64,000 nucleotides of DNA from Euclidia mi (lineage: Eukaryota > Arthropoda > Insecta > Lepidoptera > Erebidae). The position numbers were made by a program, and so were the translations under genes. Positions 54,326-63,632 of the stretch are shown here, one piece after another; position 1 is the stretch's first letter; every line of letters starts with the position of its first letter. Below the pieces are notes generated by a model. It was not told where the DNA came from and searched no databases. It worked only from the letters and a program-made list of their open reading frames with translations. Where the stretch lies: positions 53,172,047 through 53,236,046 of the forward strand of contig OX123197.2 of the NCBI GenBank assembly GCA_944739405.2, in the 5' to 3' direction.

Positions 54326-55555
54326 TTATGTGCGAAAAAACTCTATGGAATTACGAGGGGAGTTTGGTTCACAATTTGGTTTAAAGTCAGTCTGTGTATA
54401 TTTATCGAGACATGCAATTTTACTTAATTTATCATATTTATCATTATTTTGATCTTTTAAATATTGTTCATACTTTGTCCGATAAGCTATGTGTAGCGTT
54501 TCTTTCAGAATTAATTGGCATATATGTAAAGGAAGGAATCTGCGTTTAGGTAAATGTCTAGAATATTGCATATCTAAGTAGACCGCGTGAGTATAATTTG
54601 CACAGGCAAAATTCAGCTCATAGTTTAACTTACGTTCACTTAAGTATCTGTTGTAAGGCACCTCAGAAATTAATATATTTGTATTTTTAAAAGCACTCAA
54701 AAAATTTCTTAGGCTTAATTGAAGGTCATACGGATTTTTATTATTGATACCACCTAGAACTACCACAAAGTCATTTTTATTTAATTGTTCTATAACTGTT
54801 CTTTCTGTGAGCAATATTTCTTGTAAGGATGCACCAGGTTTCCAGAAACTAGAGACCGCGTACTCATTACCAACCAAATTTTGAAGAATTTTCTGTAATC
54901 CTCGTCCCTGTTGATCAGCAATGACAACTATATTCTTCTTTCGTTGTTTTTCAGTCACCGGAATACAGTATGACGACAGGTGCGATTGTGTGGGAATTAT
55001 ATCGTTGGTTAGCGTCACGGCTGGTGAAGCTTTGCTTTTCACTTTGTGAGTTTCCTTCGTAAGCGTACAATTTTCCATTCTCGACCCCTTGAAAGTTTTT
55101 GCCATTTCTGTATTACTGCCTGGAATGTTGTCGCTTTTTACGGATATCGATGCAATTGGTGAGTTATGGTCGGTTGTTATATTTGAAAATTGTTTACGAG
55201 GTGTTGAAGTCTGGCTATATATTTTCCGTTTACTTTTTGCCGTACGCTTGGATCCGGGAGTAGAACATTTAATTTCACCTGTTTCAATACTTTTGTATAG
55301 TTCTACAACCTTTTTCGACTTTTCAAGGTCAGCTTTTAATTGCATATTTTCACAAATTAAGTTATCAATTTCTTGGTTCGCACTTTGTAACTCAGACGTC
55401 AATTTATCAATTCGTTCGGTAAGCAAAATAATACGCTCGTCCTCAGTTGACTCATTTGGTAAACTCCGTATTGTTGTATCGAACAATGATGAATCTGACA
55501 TAGTTCCAGACAATTTCTGGGACTGTTTTCTAAATGTGATGTTGTCATTATCCAT
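54326..55555 (-). CDS. CR1-like ORF1 with coiled coil and SGNH/esterase-like domain
   Basis: 409 residues from ATG at 55555 to TAA at 54326. Residues about 40-90 form a leucine/heptad-rich coiled coil (LTERIDKLTSELQSANQEID). A basic linker follows (GSKRTAKSKRKIYSQ). From about residue 205 the domain KKNIVVIADQQGRGLQKIL, then KPGASLQEIL, FVVVLGGINNKNP and LPLHIC matches the SGNH-hydrolase-like domain of CR1-type ORF1 proteins. GGINN corresponds to the GxND block and LPLHIC to the final His block, while the usual GDS serine site reads ADQQ here, so esterase activity is doubtful. The likely role is RNA binding and oligomerisation. Confidence 0.82.
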   Translation of the reverse strand: MDNDNITFRKQSQKLSGTMSDSSLFDTTIRSLPNESTEDERIILLTERIDKLTSELQSANQEIDNLICENMQLKADLEKSKKVVELYKSIETGEIKCSTPGSKRTAKSKRKIYSQTSTPRKQFSNITTDHNSPIASISVKSDNIPGSNTEMAKTFKGSRMENCTLTKETHKVKSKASPAVTLTNDIIPTQSHLSSYCIPVTEKQRKKNIVVIADQQGRGLQKILQNLVGNEYAVSSFWKPGASLQEILLTERTVIEQLNKNDFVVVLGGINNKNPYDLQLSLRNFLSAFKNTNILISEVPYNRYLSERKLNYELNFACANYTHAVYLDMQYSRHLPKRRFLPLHICQLILKETLHIAYRTKYEQYLKDQNNDKYDKLSKIACLDKYTQTDFKPNCEPNSPRNSIEFFRT

Positions 55556-56214
55556 GGCAGATTTTTATTTTACTAAATGGAAAAATTAATTTTACATTGG
55601 TATCATTAATTTATACCGAAAGATTTTTAATTAATGGCAACTCTATTTTCAGTGTCAACAAATGTCATAGACGTCAAACTTTGTACTTCTACACGCTAAC
55701 AGATGGCGTTATTTGTATTTTGTGATAATCAATAATTGTTCAATATAGCGTTTCTTCACTTTTTTACATTAGCAACACTTATGTTGTTGTCAGTGTTAAC
55801 GTCAAGTTGGTTTTGCTACTCACCACTCGTGGCGTTAGTTGTAGGATGTTCAAATATATTTTTTTTCTGCAACGGTTTATGTAGGTTTTTTTGTATTGTA
55901 ATTTGTTGAACTATTGAAATATCAACTCCACTGATGCAAAAACATGTATCTTGTGTTAGAAAATGAATATTTAACAGTCCGTAGTTAGCACAATGTTGTT
56001 TTATATTGTTTTGAAAATGTATCACTAGTTTTTGTATCACTGATATAAGTTCGTTTGTCTTTGTTGGTATTTGCCACTAACAATGTCACTTGAATATTTT
56101 GGAAATACGCACTAGTTTTCACTATAATATCTACTATTTAAAAGATCAATTGTTTTTATTGTGATTTTAAATACGCAAGCTATGTTTACACGGCTAGTGT
56201 TGCCAGAGCTATCA
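55556..56214 (-). promoter_or_regulatory. 5' UTR / presumptive internal promoter of the CR1-like LINE
   Basis: Non-coding stretch between the element's 5' end and ORF1 ATG. No TATA box stands out, as expected for LINE internal promoters. Short CAGATGGCG and TGCCAGAGC strings occur near its 5' half. Confidence 0.45.
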
Positions 56215-56218
56215 AGAT

Positions 56219-57109
56219 AGTGATCATCTTGTTATTAAGATAAGTATGTACTATGACAATAACGTTCCTCAGTATGTAAAAAAAAGGAATTATAAGAATG
56301 CTAACTGGGCTTCATACAAAGAATATATACGTAATAAACTTATCGATTTTAGTCTTCCACACGATCTACAGTCGGCCTATGACGTGTTTCTGAATATTAT
56401 TAATGAGTCAGCTGATATGCATATACCCTTTATAAAATTTGATCTAGATCCTTTACAGAAATTTACCCCAAAGCCCTATTGGAAACCTGAATTATCTAAA
56501 TCTATTGCAGAGCGTCGGTTAGCGTTGAAACAATTTAGAAAGAATCCGACCCCTAGCAATTTATGTAACCTAAAAATTAAAACCAGAAACAGCCAGCGAT
56601 TGGTGCGAAAAGCTAAAAGTGAGGGTTGGCACAATTTTTGTTCATCTATCAATGAGTCGTCAACAGTAAATGATATGTGGCGAAAAATGAGATGGCTTAA
56701 GGGTTGTAAATAGTCGAACTGGCATGGTGATAAAGTAATGACTCAAAATCTTCTTCAAAACTTAACACCTGACTATGTGCGGCCAAAAAGGCCAATATTT
56801 TCTTCTTACAATGAAGAATTAGAGAACAAGATAACATTATGCGAGTTAGAAAAATGCATTAAATCCAAAGATACGTCACCTGGGTATGATGGTATATCAT
56901 ACTCAATGATTAAAAATTTACCCACAATTGGTAAGGATATGCTTGTCAATATCTATAATAAAATATTTTGCATTGGTTATGTGCCTTCACAATGGCGTGA
57001 TATATATGTAATACCAATTCCAAAGCCGGGCCGCGATTCATCGTCGGCTGCCGCGCTCAGGCCAATATGTCTTATGTCGTGTGTGTTTGTAAGATTTTCC
57101 ATAATATAA
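56219..57109 (+). pseudogene. I-like ORF2, end of endonuclease and start of reverse transcriptase
   Basis: Resumes in frame with SDHLVIKISMYYD, then the linker between domains (KPYWKPELSKSIAERRLALK) and the reverse transcriptase fingers (SPGYDGISYSMIKNLP, VIPIPKPGRDSSSAAALRPI). A single TAG stop at about 56711-56713 follows MRWLKGCK; the same frame then continues from SNWHGDKV. At about 57080 a TG-repeat indel shifts the reading into the next frame. Confidence 0.85.
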
Positions 57110-59268
57110 TTAACAATAGACTTGAGTGGTATTTAGAATACAATAATTTATTACACGTAGAAACAACCGGTTTTAGGAAATCAAAGTCTACATTCGAAAA
57201 TTTAGCTAATTTAATTTCTAGGATTCAATTAGGTTTTGTTAATAATCTTGTCACTATTGGTTGCTTTATAGATATTGATAACGCCTACAACAATGTCGAT
57301 ATTAATGCATTACTTCGTATTATGGATGAGCTAGGGGTAGGCTCGAGTATATGTATGTACCTTTGGTCGTTTTTGAATGAAAGGTCTTTAAGAGTATCGG
57401 TTGACAACATGATAATAAGCAGAAATACGAGTAGGGGTTTAGGGCAAGGGGACCCTCTGTCTCCTTTGCTTTTCAATATAGCAACGATAAATATATGTAA
57501 ATTAATAAGAAATGTATATGTGTCACAATATGCCGACGATTTTATTTTGTACACTACTTGTAGAACAATTGAACAAGGGCGTAACTTGCTACAGCTAGCT
57601 CTAAACCGGTTCTCTCGTTTAATAGCAGACCTCGCATTAGAAGCATCTCACGCTAAAAGTAAGGTGTGTATTTTTAAAAAGGGTATAAATAGACAGGTTC
57701 TAGATATAAACATAAATGGTACGCAGTTGGAGCTTGTTGACAATGTGAGGTATCTGGGGATGTGGGTAGACAGATCATTGAGATGGACTAAACACATTAA
57801 TGAGTTAACATTTAGAGTAGCAAAATATCTTAACGTATTTAAGGCACTAGCTGGTTGCGGATGGGGGATCCATCCTAAGCAATTGAGAAGGATATATATA
57901 GCTATTGTAAGAAGTAGATTGGATTACGGCAGCTTTTTATATGGCAATTGTAGCAAAACTAATTTGTATAAGTTAGATAAAATACAAAATCAGGCTATGA
58001 GGATTATTGGAGGCTTTATCAAAAGTACTCCAATACATGTGATGGAGAGTGAGCTATGTCTCCCTCCATTGCATGTACGGCGGTTATACTTGGGAGGCAA
58101 GTTTTGGTTAAAGTGTAAATCTATAGAAAATAGTGTGACAATAAATTTACTGCAAAGTCTTATATGTCATAAAAGCAATAGATATTGGCGGGGTAAGGGG
58201 GTACCTATCTTACTAGATATGCATGAATACTTGCTGGAACAGCCCATCCAGTCGAGCCATAAGTTAGACATGTTCTCTTTAAATACGTGGATGAGTAGTG
58301 TTGATATGTCATCAACTGTATATCCATACATTGATAGCATTACATCTGCCAAACGCCTTTATAATATCTCAGATATTCAAAAATTATGTAAGGAGTTTAT
58401 GGAAAAAAAATACTCTGAATATTACAAATTGTTTACGGACGGGTCTAAAGACGGAGAGTTGATAGGAGCTGCAATTTTTGACAGTCAATTAAATGCTTGT
58501 ATGAAATTCAAAATTAAAAATAATATGTGCATTATGAGTGCGGAACTTATAGCTATTTATGAAGCTTTATCATACATTAAATCCATTGAATCGGATAAAT
58601 TTGTAATATTTACCGATTCTCGCAGCTCCTTGCAACACCTGGCTCGCTGCACCTCGGCTATCCGAGGCACAACGATAGCCTACTCCGTATTAAAACTTAT
58701 TTTAGAGTTGAGAGCCGAACGTAAGTCTGTAATATTACAGTGGATACCTTCTCATTCCGACATTTCTGGAAATAACGAGGTTGATCTATTGGCCAAACAG
58801 GCCTGCACAGAGGGAGACACAGTGAACATACTTCCATACTTTACTGATTGTATTTACTTAATTAGAAACCATTGTTACTACTGGTGGAGTGAATACTTTG
58901 ACCTACGTTCTAAGGAGAAGGGTATCTGGTATAAAACCATTGTGCCGCACCCGCTAAGAACACCTTGGATAGACAATTGTGACCTGAGTAGATCTGAAGT
59001 AGTCACAGCATGCAGGCTCCGTTCCGGACACACTCCATGCAGGAGATTCGCCTTTTTGATGCGAAAGGTTGAGGATGCCCTTTGCCCAGACTGCAAAGTA
59101 GTAGAAGACACTTATCATCTCCTCGTGGAGTGTGTGCGCAACGGGGCCTTCAGAGCTGCTCTGAACTTTAACATGACGAATGTTGGCGTATGTAATGAGA
59201 TCTTAGCCCAGCCAACATCTAGTAGGGCCCGATTACTATATAAGTTGTTTATTTTAGGTATAAAATAG
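57067..59268 (+). pseudogene. I-like ORF2, reverse transcriptase palm to RNase H and C-terminus
   Basis: After the shift: IFHNIINNRLEWYLEYNNLL, VETTGFRKSKSTFENL, GCFIDIDNAYNNVD (motif A; Asp kept, usual A-F-D varied to A-Y-N), RGLGQGDPLSPLLFNI (motif B), SQYADDFILY (motif C) and YLGMWVDRSLRWTKHI. RNase H follows: KLFTDGSKDGELIGAAIF (first Asp), MSAELIAIYEAL (Glu), VIFTDSRSSLQHL (Asp) and IPSHSDISGNNEVDLLAKQA (His/Asp). The C-terminal CPDCKVVEDTYHLLVEC is the usual zinc-knuckle-like end. 733 codons are open; only upstream breaks disable it. Confidence 0.88.
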
Positions 59269-59568
59269 TCTTAAAGTATATGTCGGCTCTGATTGGTGGT
59301 GTGGCGTGGTGGTCTCGATTAGTAGGTATTACATAATGTGTAATATTTGCTGGTCGGGGCTGCCGTGCTGTCGGTCAGAGCCGACATATATATTATATAT
59401 AATTACATAGCTTTATAGTGTCATTGTTGCTATTCATAAGTGATATGATATGTATTGGTACTTATAGAAATAAGGTATATGTGATAAGTTTATATATATG
59501 TAAGCATGTTATTGAGCGACGTTGTCAAATATGACACAGCTCGTTAATAAAGAGAAAAAAAAAAAAAA
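59269..59568 (+). other. 3' UTR and poly(A) of the I-like element, with inverted pair
   Basis: TATATGTCGGCTCTGA (59277-59292) and its exact complement (59375-59390) could form a 16 bp stem closing an 82 nt loop. AATAAA precedes a run of A at about 59555-59569. Confidence 0.75.
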
Positions 59569-59582
59569 ATGCTTCGCAATGT
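59569..59582 (+). repeat. Target site duplication, right (I-like element)
   Basis: ATGCTTCGCAATGT, identical to 48698-48711. Confidence 0.92.
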
Positions 59583-59882
59583 GTGAAAGATTGATGTGGT
59601 GATATTTATAGAGCGTATAGTGGTATGAATTATGTAGATTCTGAAATATCCAGGCTAGGTTATGAGTACCTTCAACCAACGTGTATGTGCAAAGACAGCT
59701 TTCATTTCTATCCTCCGATCAAGTAAAAAGGTAGATGACGCACAAGAAATATAAATTGTAGTTGTTTTATCTCACTTCTTTTATAAACGTAAAAGATTTT
59801 GCGAGTGGATGCATGTCTGTTACTCTGTTGCGCAAAATAACTGGACAGATTTGCAGTAATATAGGTTATATATCGGAACTAG
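59583..59882. other. Unassigned flank
   Basis: Continuation of the pre-insertion locus. Ends near GCTTTTGCCCGCGGCTTCGC (about 59882-59901), a string recalled from lepidopteran dispersed repeats. Confidence 0.35.
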
Positions 59883-60059
59883 CTTTTGCCCGCGGCTTCG
59901 CGCGCGTTAAATTCAGGGTACGTGATACTGATGGCACGGGCTGTTTCCGCAACTCCACGTCTTGGCGTGTATTTTGCGTGTGGGTGGGAATGGTGTCTTC
60001 ATTCGAGCCACCCCAGCTCTTCGAGGAAGGCCAGCAGACTCTTGATGTGGCCCACTGCC

Positions 60060-60374
60060 TCCCTCAGGGTGCTGTATCTCGTCAGCTACTGCTGCCTGTA
60101 CTGTGCGACCTCAGAGCAGTCGAGGAGCAAATGGGCTGCCGTCTCGTCTGCTGCCATACAGGCCCTGCACAGTGGGCTGTCGGTGATACCTAAAGTAAAT
60201 AGGTGTTTATTAAAGAATCCGTGTCCTGTGTAGGCGGCCGTGACTGTCCGCAGTTGTTGTTTGGACAGCCGGAGGATTTGATTGGCTATCTTACCGTCTA
60301 CTGCGGGAAGAGCCTCCTTGGCCTGCCAACATATTTCAATACCAATCCAGGACTGGTTGTGTTGGGTCCTGGTC
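60060..60374 (-). pseudogene. LOA-like ORF2 C-terminus
   Basis: Reads LGITDSPLCRACMAADETAA followed by HLLLDCSEVAQYRQQ then TAG. The C-x2-C...H-x-x-x-x-C pattern is the common end of RNase-H-bearing LINE proteins. Separated from the RNase H by frameshifts. Confidence 0.7.
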
Positions 60375-61367
60375 CTATTCCTTACCAGGTTGCGATAAAA
60401 ACCAGAAGGTATATAATGAGCTCATATGAATAATGGGCTCGGGTCCCACCACCTCTAAAGTGGCCCCTCTTCTGGCAAGTACGTCGGCTGCGTCATTCCC
60501 TCTTGAGCCACTTCGGCCCTTGATCCATTGCAGTGTTAATTTGTTTAGTTTACCTACCTCTGTTAGTTTCTGGTGGCATTCAAGCGTGAGTGCCGAGGTG
60601 ATAGTATGGCTTTTGAGGGCTGAGAGGACAGCCTTACTATCTGAGAGGATCCTAATGGATCGTTCCCTTGCCTGACGTGCCATGATTGCTGTGGCAGCTA
60701 GGATTATGCCAAAACATTCGGCCTGGTAGACCGTGTTGTAGGCTCCCAGCGGTGCTGCGATGTTGATGTTTAGGTCCTCGGAGAATACTCCTGAACCCTT
60801 ACCTGTATCCGTCTTCGACCCATCTGTGAAGATCGTGAGCTCGTTGTGGCCAACCGCTCCCTCGTGTAGATCCTCGTACAGTTGGACTTTGTATTTCTTG
60901 TCGAAAACAAATTGTTTCGGTATTCGGTCGCCAATGGCTTGTGTGAGAGGAACTTCTTTAAAGAGTGTGTTTAAGTTGCTAGTGTGCGGTGTGTTAGTGT
61001 CTTTCCAGAGCTTCAGAGCTCTTAGCCGGATCGCCGACATCGTTGCCTCCTGTTGTATGAACAGGTGCAATGGAGGCATGTCCAGCAACACTTCGAGTGC
61101 CGCTGTAGGTGTAGTTTTCATGCAGCCCGTGGCCGCTAGGCATGCAAGTCTTTGAAGCTTTTGAAGCTTTGTGGCGGCCGTTGTTAGGTTGGTCCGAGGC
61201 CACCACACTACTGCGCCGTAGCTTATCATCGAACGTATTATTGTCTTATAGAGCCATAAGACAATTTTGGAGGATAGGCTCCATCGTTTACCTATCATCT
61301 TCTTGCACTGCCAGAAGACGATGCTGGCTTTATTGAGCTTATTTTCCATGTGGCTGTTCCATGTCAA
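60375..61367 (-). pseudogene. LOA-like ORF2, thumb and RNase H
   Basis: Thumb: LTWNSHMENKLNKASIVFWQ-type start and IIRSMISYGAVVWWPRT. RNase H: LTIFTDGSKTDTGKGSGVF (Asp), YQAECFGIILAATAIM (Glu), IRILSDSKAVLSAL (Asp) and LQWIKGRSGSRGNDAADVLA, where the usual W-x-x-G-H/SH histidine position reads GRSGS. The frame is open for 330 codons. Just upstream, a one-base indel after STEV breaks the join to the palm (YLGVTLNSKL is in the other frame). Confidence 0.8.
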
Positions 61368-61374
61368 TTTGCTG

Positions 61375-62574
61375 TTAAGAGTGACGCCCAGGTACTACCT
61401 CGGTAGACAGCTTGAGCTCTGTGTTGAATAGCCTGGGCAGTTGGTAAGTACCCAGCGCGCGTTTGTGTGTGAACATAACTAGTTTGGTCTTGGTCGGGTT
61501 TACTGATAATTCGTTCTCATTACACCACCACTCTACTATGCGTAGAGCCTGTTGAGTAAAGTCGTACACTGTACTAGTTACCTTACCTGAGGTGAGAATG
61601 GTCAGATCATCTGCATATCCTATTGTGTAAAAATATCTCGCGTTGAGTTTGTCTATGAGTTCATTGATGACTAAGTTTCACAATAGCGGGGAGAGAACAC
61701 TGCCCTGCGGGCAACCTTTAGTTATCAAGGCTGTCTGGGAGTCGCCGTGCAGGTGCACTACCCTTTTGCTGAGCATGTTTTGGATCCACTGTATGAGCAT
61801 CTGATCCACACCATGTCTGGCTAGGGCATTGCTTATGCTGGAGAAGTTTGTCTTGTCAAAGGCTCCTTCTATGTCAATGAAGGTGCCCAGACAGATGCTT
61901 TTTTGTTGTATAGCAGCTTCTATCTGGTTCACGACCTGATGTAAGGCCGATTCCGTCAATTTCCCTGAGCTGTATGCATGTTGATTGGCATGTAGGGGTA
62001 GGTGTTTAAGTGCCCCACTTCTTAATTCCCTCTCGCATAGCCTTTCCAAGGCTTTCAGGATGAAGGAGGTCAGGCTTATTGGTCTGAAGGACTTGTTGTC
62101 TGTTTTGCCTGGTTTTGGTATGAAAATTAGTTTGACTTCCCTCCAATTCTTCGGTACATATCTAAGGGCCAGGCTAGCCCTCATGATTGCCAGAAGTCTT
62201 TTGCGGACAGGTTCACCCCCCCCCCATTGTAATAACCCTGGGAAGATGCCGTCCAGTCCGGCTGCTTTGAAGGGATGGAAGCTATCGATGGCCCATCGGA
62301 GTTTTTCTTCTGTGACCACGGTGTTTGCGTGTCTCCACTCGTGTTCGGTTGCCACTGTTGGTGTATCGTGCCACGTTATTACCGGGGTGAGGACGCAGCC
62401 TGGGAAGTGTGTTTCTAGTAGGACGCGTCTTGTCTCCTCCTCCGATGTGGTGTATGTGTTATCCGGTTTACGGAGAGTACCTGGTGCAACCATCGGTTGC
62501 TGAGCCAGTAGTTTATATTTAGTAAATTCAGGGTAACACCAATCTACTTTCAGTCTCAAGTTGTGTGAAGACAC
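61375..62574 (-). pseudogene. LOA-like ORF2, reverse transcriptase
   Basis: From 62574 the fingers and palm read SFHPFKAAGLDGIFPGLLQ, LIFIPKPGKTDNKSFRPISL, NQHAYSSGKLTESALH, GTFIDIEGAFDKTNF (motif A) and KGCPQGSVLSPLL (motif B). A single in-frame TGA at about 61677-61675 follows. The same frame then continues NLVINELIDKLNARYFY, TIGYADDLTIL (motif C, catalytic pair kept) and NENELSVNPTKTKLVMF. The stop replaces what is usually a Trp or similar codon in this family. A frameshift ends the segment at about 61375. Confidence 0.82.
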
Positions 62575-62575
62575 T

Positions 62576-62724
62576 CCTGATTATTCTAAAGACTTCAGTC
62601 GCTCTATGGGGTACAAATTAGCTCGGCCAGTATTCATGACACTATATACCATTATATCTACCGAAAGGTACACTTTAAGATCGCCTTGCATACAGTCAAA
62701 TGCCAAAGCCATTTTCGCATTTAT
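62576..62724. other. Unassigned short spacer
   Basis: Between the LOA-like 5' end and repeat E copy 2; no feature recognised. Confidence 0.3.
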
Positions 62725-63420
62725 TATATTAGTAGAAAAAATGGTTTCAGCCGTTTAAGCGTAGTATATAATTATTAGTTTATATATGCGAACAATGTAA
62801 TCACCGTTCACAATATGACGTTATGTATGATGTGTCAGTATTGACAGATATACGCACATGCGCACTCAATTATTATAGCGCATGCGTTCTTACTTCCAAG
62901 AGGTAAATTTGTGCCGAACAAACTTCTAGTCTCCCTACATCCCCACATAGTTTATTTTTTGCATCTTATGGTAGCCTATGTTCGTCTCCATGGTCCAGTA
63001 TATCTCTATATCAAATTTCAACTAAATCGGTTTAGCCGTTTGAGCGTGATAACGGAACATACATACATACACACAATACACTTTCGAATTTATAATATTA
63101 GTAGGGATAGCATAATAATATAGGCTATGAAACATATTGTTGTAACAATAAGCGACCGCCATGTGGGCGAAATCACTGACAGAAGCTAGTCGTGTAATGG
63201 TCGTATTATATTTATTAATTCCCGAAATATTTAAAAGTTTACCGAATTAGAAAATAAATATTTAATATTTAATGCAATAATTTTTTTTATTTTTTTACCC
63301 CTCATTCCTACTACTCTAAAATATAAAACTGTGCAAATTTTTGTTTTTTTCGATACAAAAGTTTTACGTTTTACACGAACACTGAAGAACTCCCAAGTTT
63401 ACAATTTTCTAAAGAACTTT
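62725..63420 (+). repeat. Repeat E, copy 2 (with internal insertion)
   Basis: Same-orientation relative of 47816-48300. The first part (62725-62935) and the last (63165-63420) match the copy 1 halves. About 225 bp between them (62936-63164) are absent from copy 1. Confidence 0.8.
62936..63120 (+). repeat. Dispersed lepidopteran-type repeat inside repeat E copy 2
   Basis: ATCAAATTTCAACTAAATCG, GTTTAGCCGTTTGAGCGTGA, TAACGGAACATACATACATA and CGAATTTATAATATTAGTAG then GGATAG recall the most common lepidopteran repeat end. Confidence 0.55.
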
Positions 63421-63548
63421 TTAAACTGAGACTGGATTCTACACAAAGCAACAGGCGTATATCAAACAAAGAAACCGGCCGTTAGCCGCTGGCCTTTTCT
63501 CTGTTTTGGCAATTTAAGCTTTTATTGCTATTATTACATAACTAAATT
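63421..63548. other. Unassigned sequence
   Basis: No feature recognised. Confidence 0.3.
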
Positions 63549-63632
63549 TATCCCGGAATGGGTTCGAACTGAAACTGTGATAAACGCTGAGCCAACCGTC
63601 CAACCACTCCACCATTCGTGCAAACATTCACT
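63549..63632 (-). other. tRNA-like SINE head or tRNA pseudogene (Ser/Leu-like)
   Basis: Minus strand: GAATGGTGGAGTGGTTGGAC (A-box region) and CAGTTTCAGTTCGAACCCAT (B box). The acceptor ends do not pair, so a functional tRNA gene is unlikely. Confidence 0.45.

Larger units (their letters stand above)
50977..56214 (-). mobile_element. CR1-like LINE, apparently full length, inserted in the I-like ORF2
   Basis: Minus-strand element with ORF1 (55555-54326), ORF2 (to 51481), a 3' UTR and a terminal (ATAAATC)3 microsatellite (plus strand about 50975-51000). AGAT occurs at both junctions (50973-50976 and 56215-56218), a short target duplication. Removing the insert restores the I-like frame ETLD|SDHLVIK. 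About 660 bp upstream of ORF1 is probably the 5' UTR with internal promoter. Both ORFs are open, so this copy could be recent and possibly competent. Confidence 0.88.
48712..59568 (+). mobile_element. I-like LINE, full length but interrupted
   Basis: Starts CATTTGAGCCGTG directly after the duplication and ends in AATAAAGAG plus about 14 A. Without the inserted CR1-like LINE it is about 5.6 kb, close to the size of I-clade elements. Order: 5' UTR (48712-48803), ORF1 with zinc knuckles, a 6 bp gap, then ORF2 with endonuclease, reverse transcriptase, RNase H and a C-terminal zinc-knuckle-like motif, and a 3' UTR with a 16 bp inverted pair. The RNase H after the reverse transcriptase and the three-knuckle ORF1 point to the I clade. 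Frameshifts and a stop show it is inactive. Confidence 0.88.
59883..62575 (-). mobile_element. LOA-like LINE, 5'-truncated
   Basis: Minus-strand element running from just after the endonuclease to the C-terminus. The order is reverse transcriptase, RNase H, zinc-knuckle-like end. The blocks WHDTPTVATEHEWRHANT and AGLDGIFPGLLQWGGG recall LOA/Lian/Bilbo elements. The endonuclease and ORF1 are missing (5' end at about 62575). The 3' boundary is uncertain. Confidence 0.75.

Noticed and set aside
55089..55589. 166-codon plus-strand frame
   Set aside because: Antisense shadow of the CR1-like ORF1.
59762..61336. Plus-strand frames of 60-143 codons
   Set aside because: Antisense shadows of the LOA-like ORF2.
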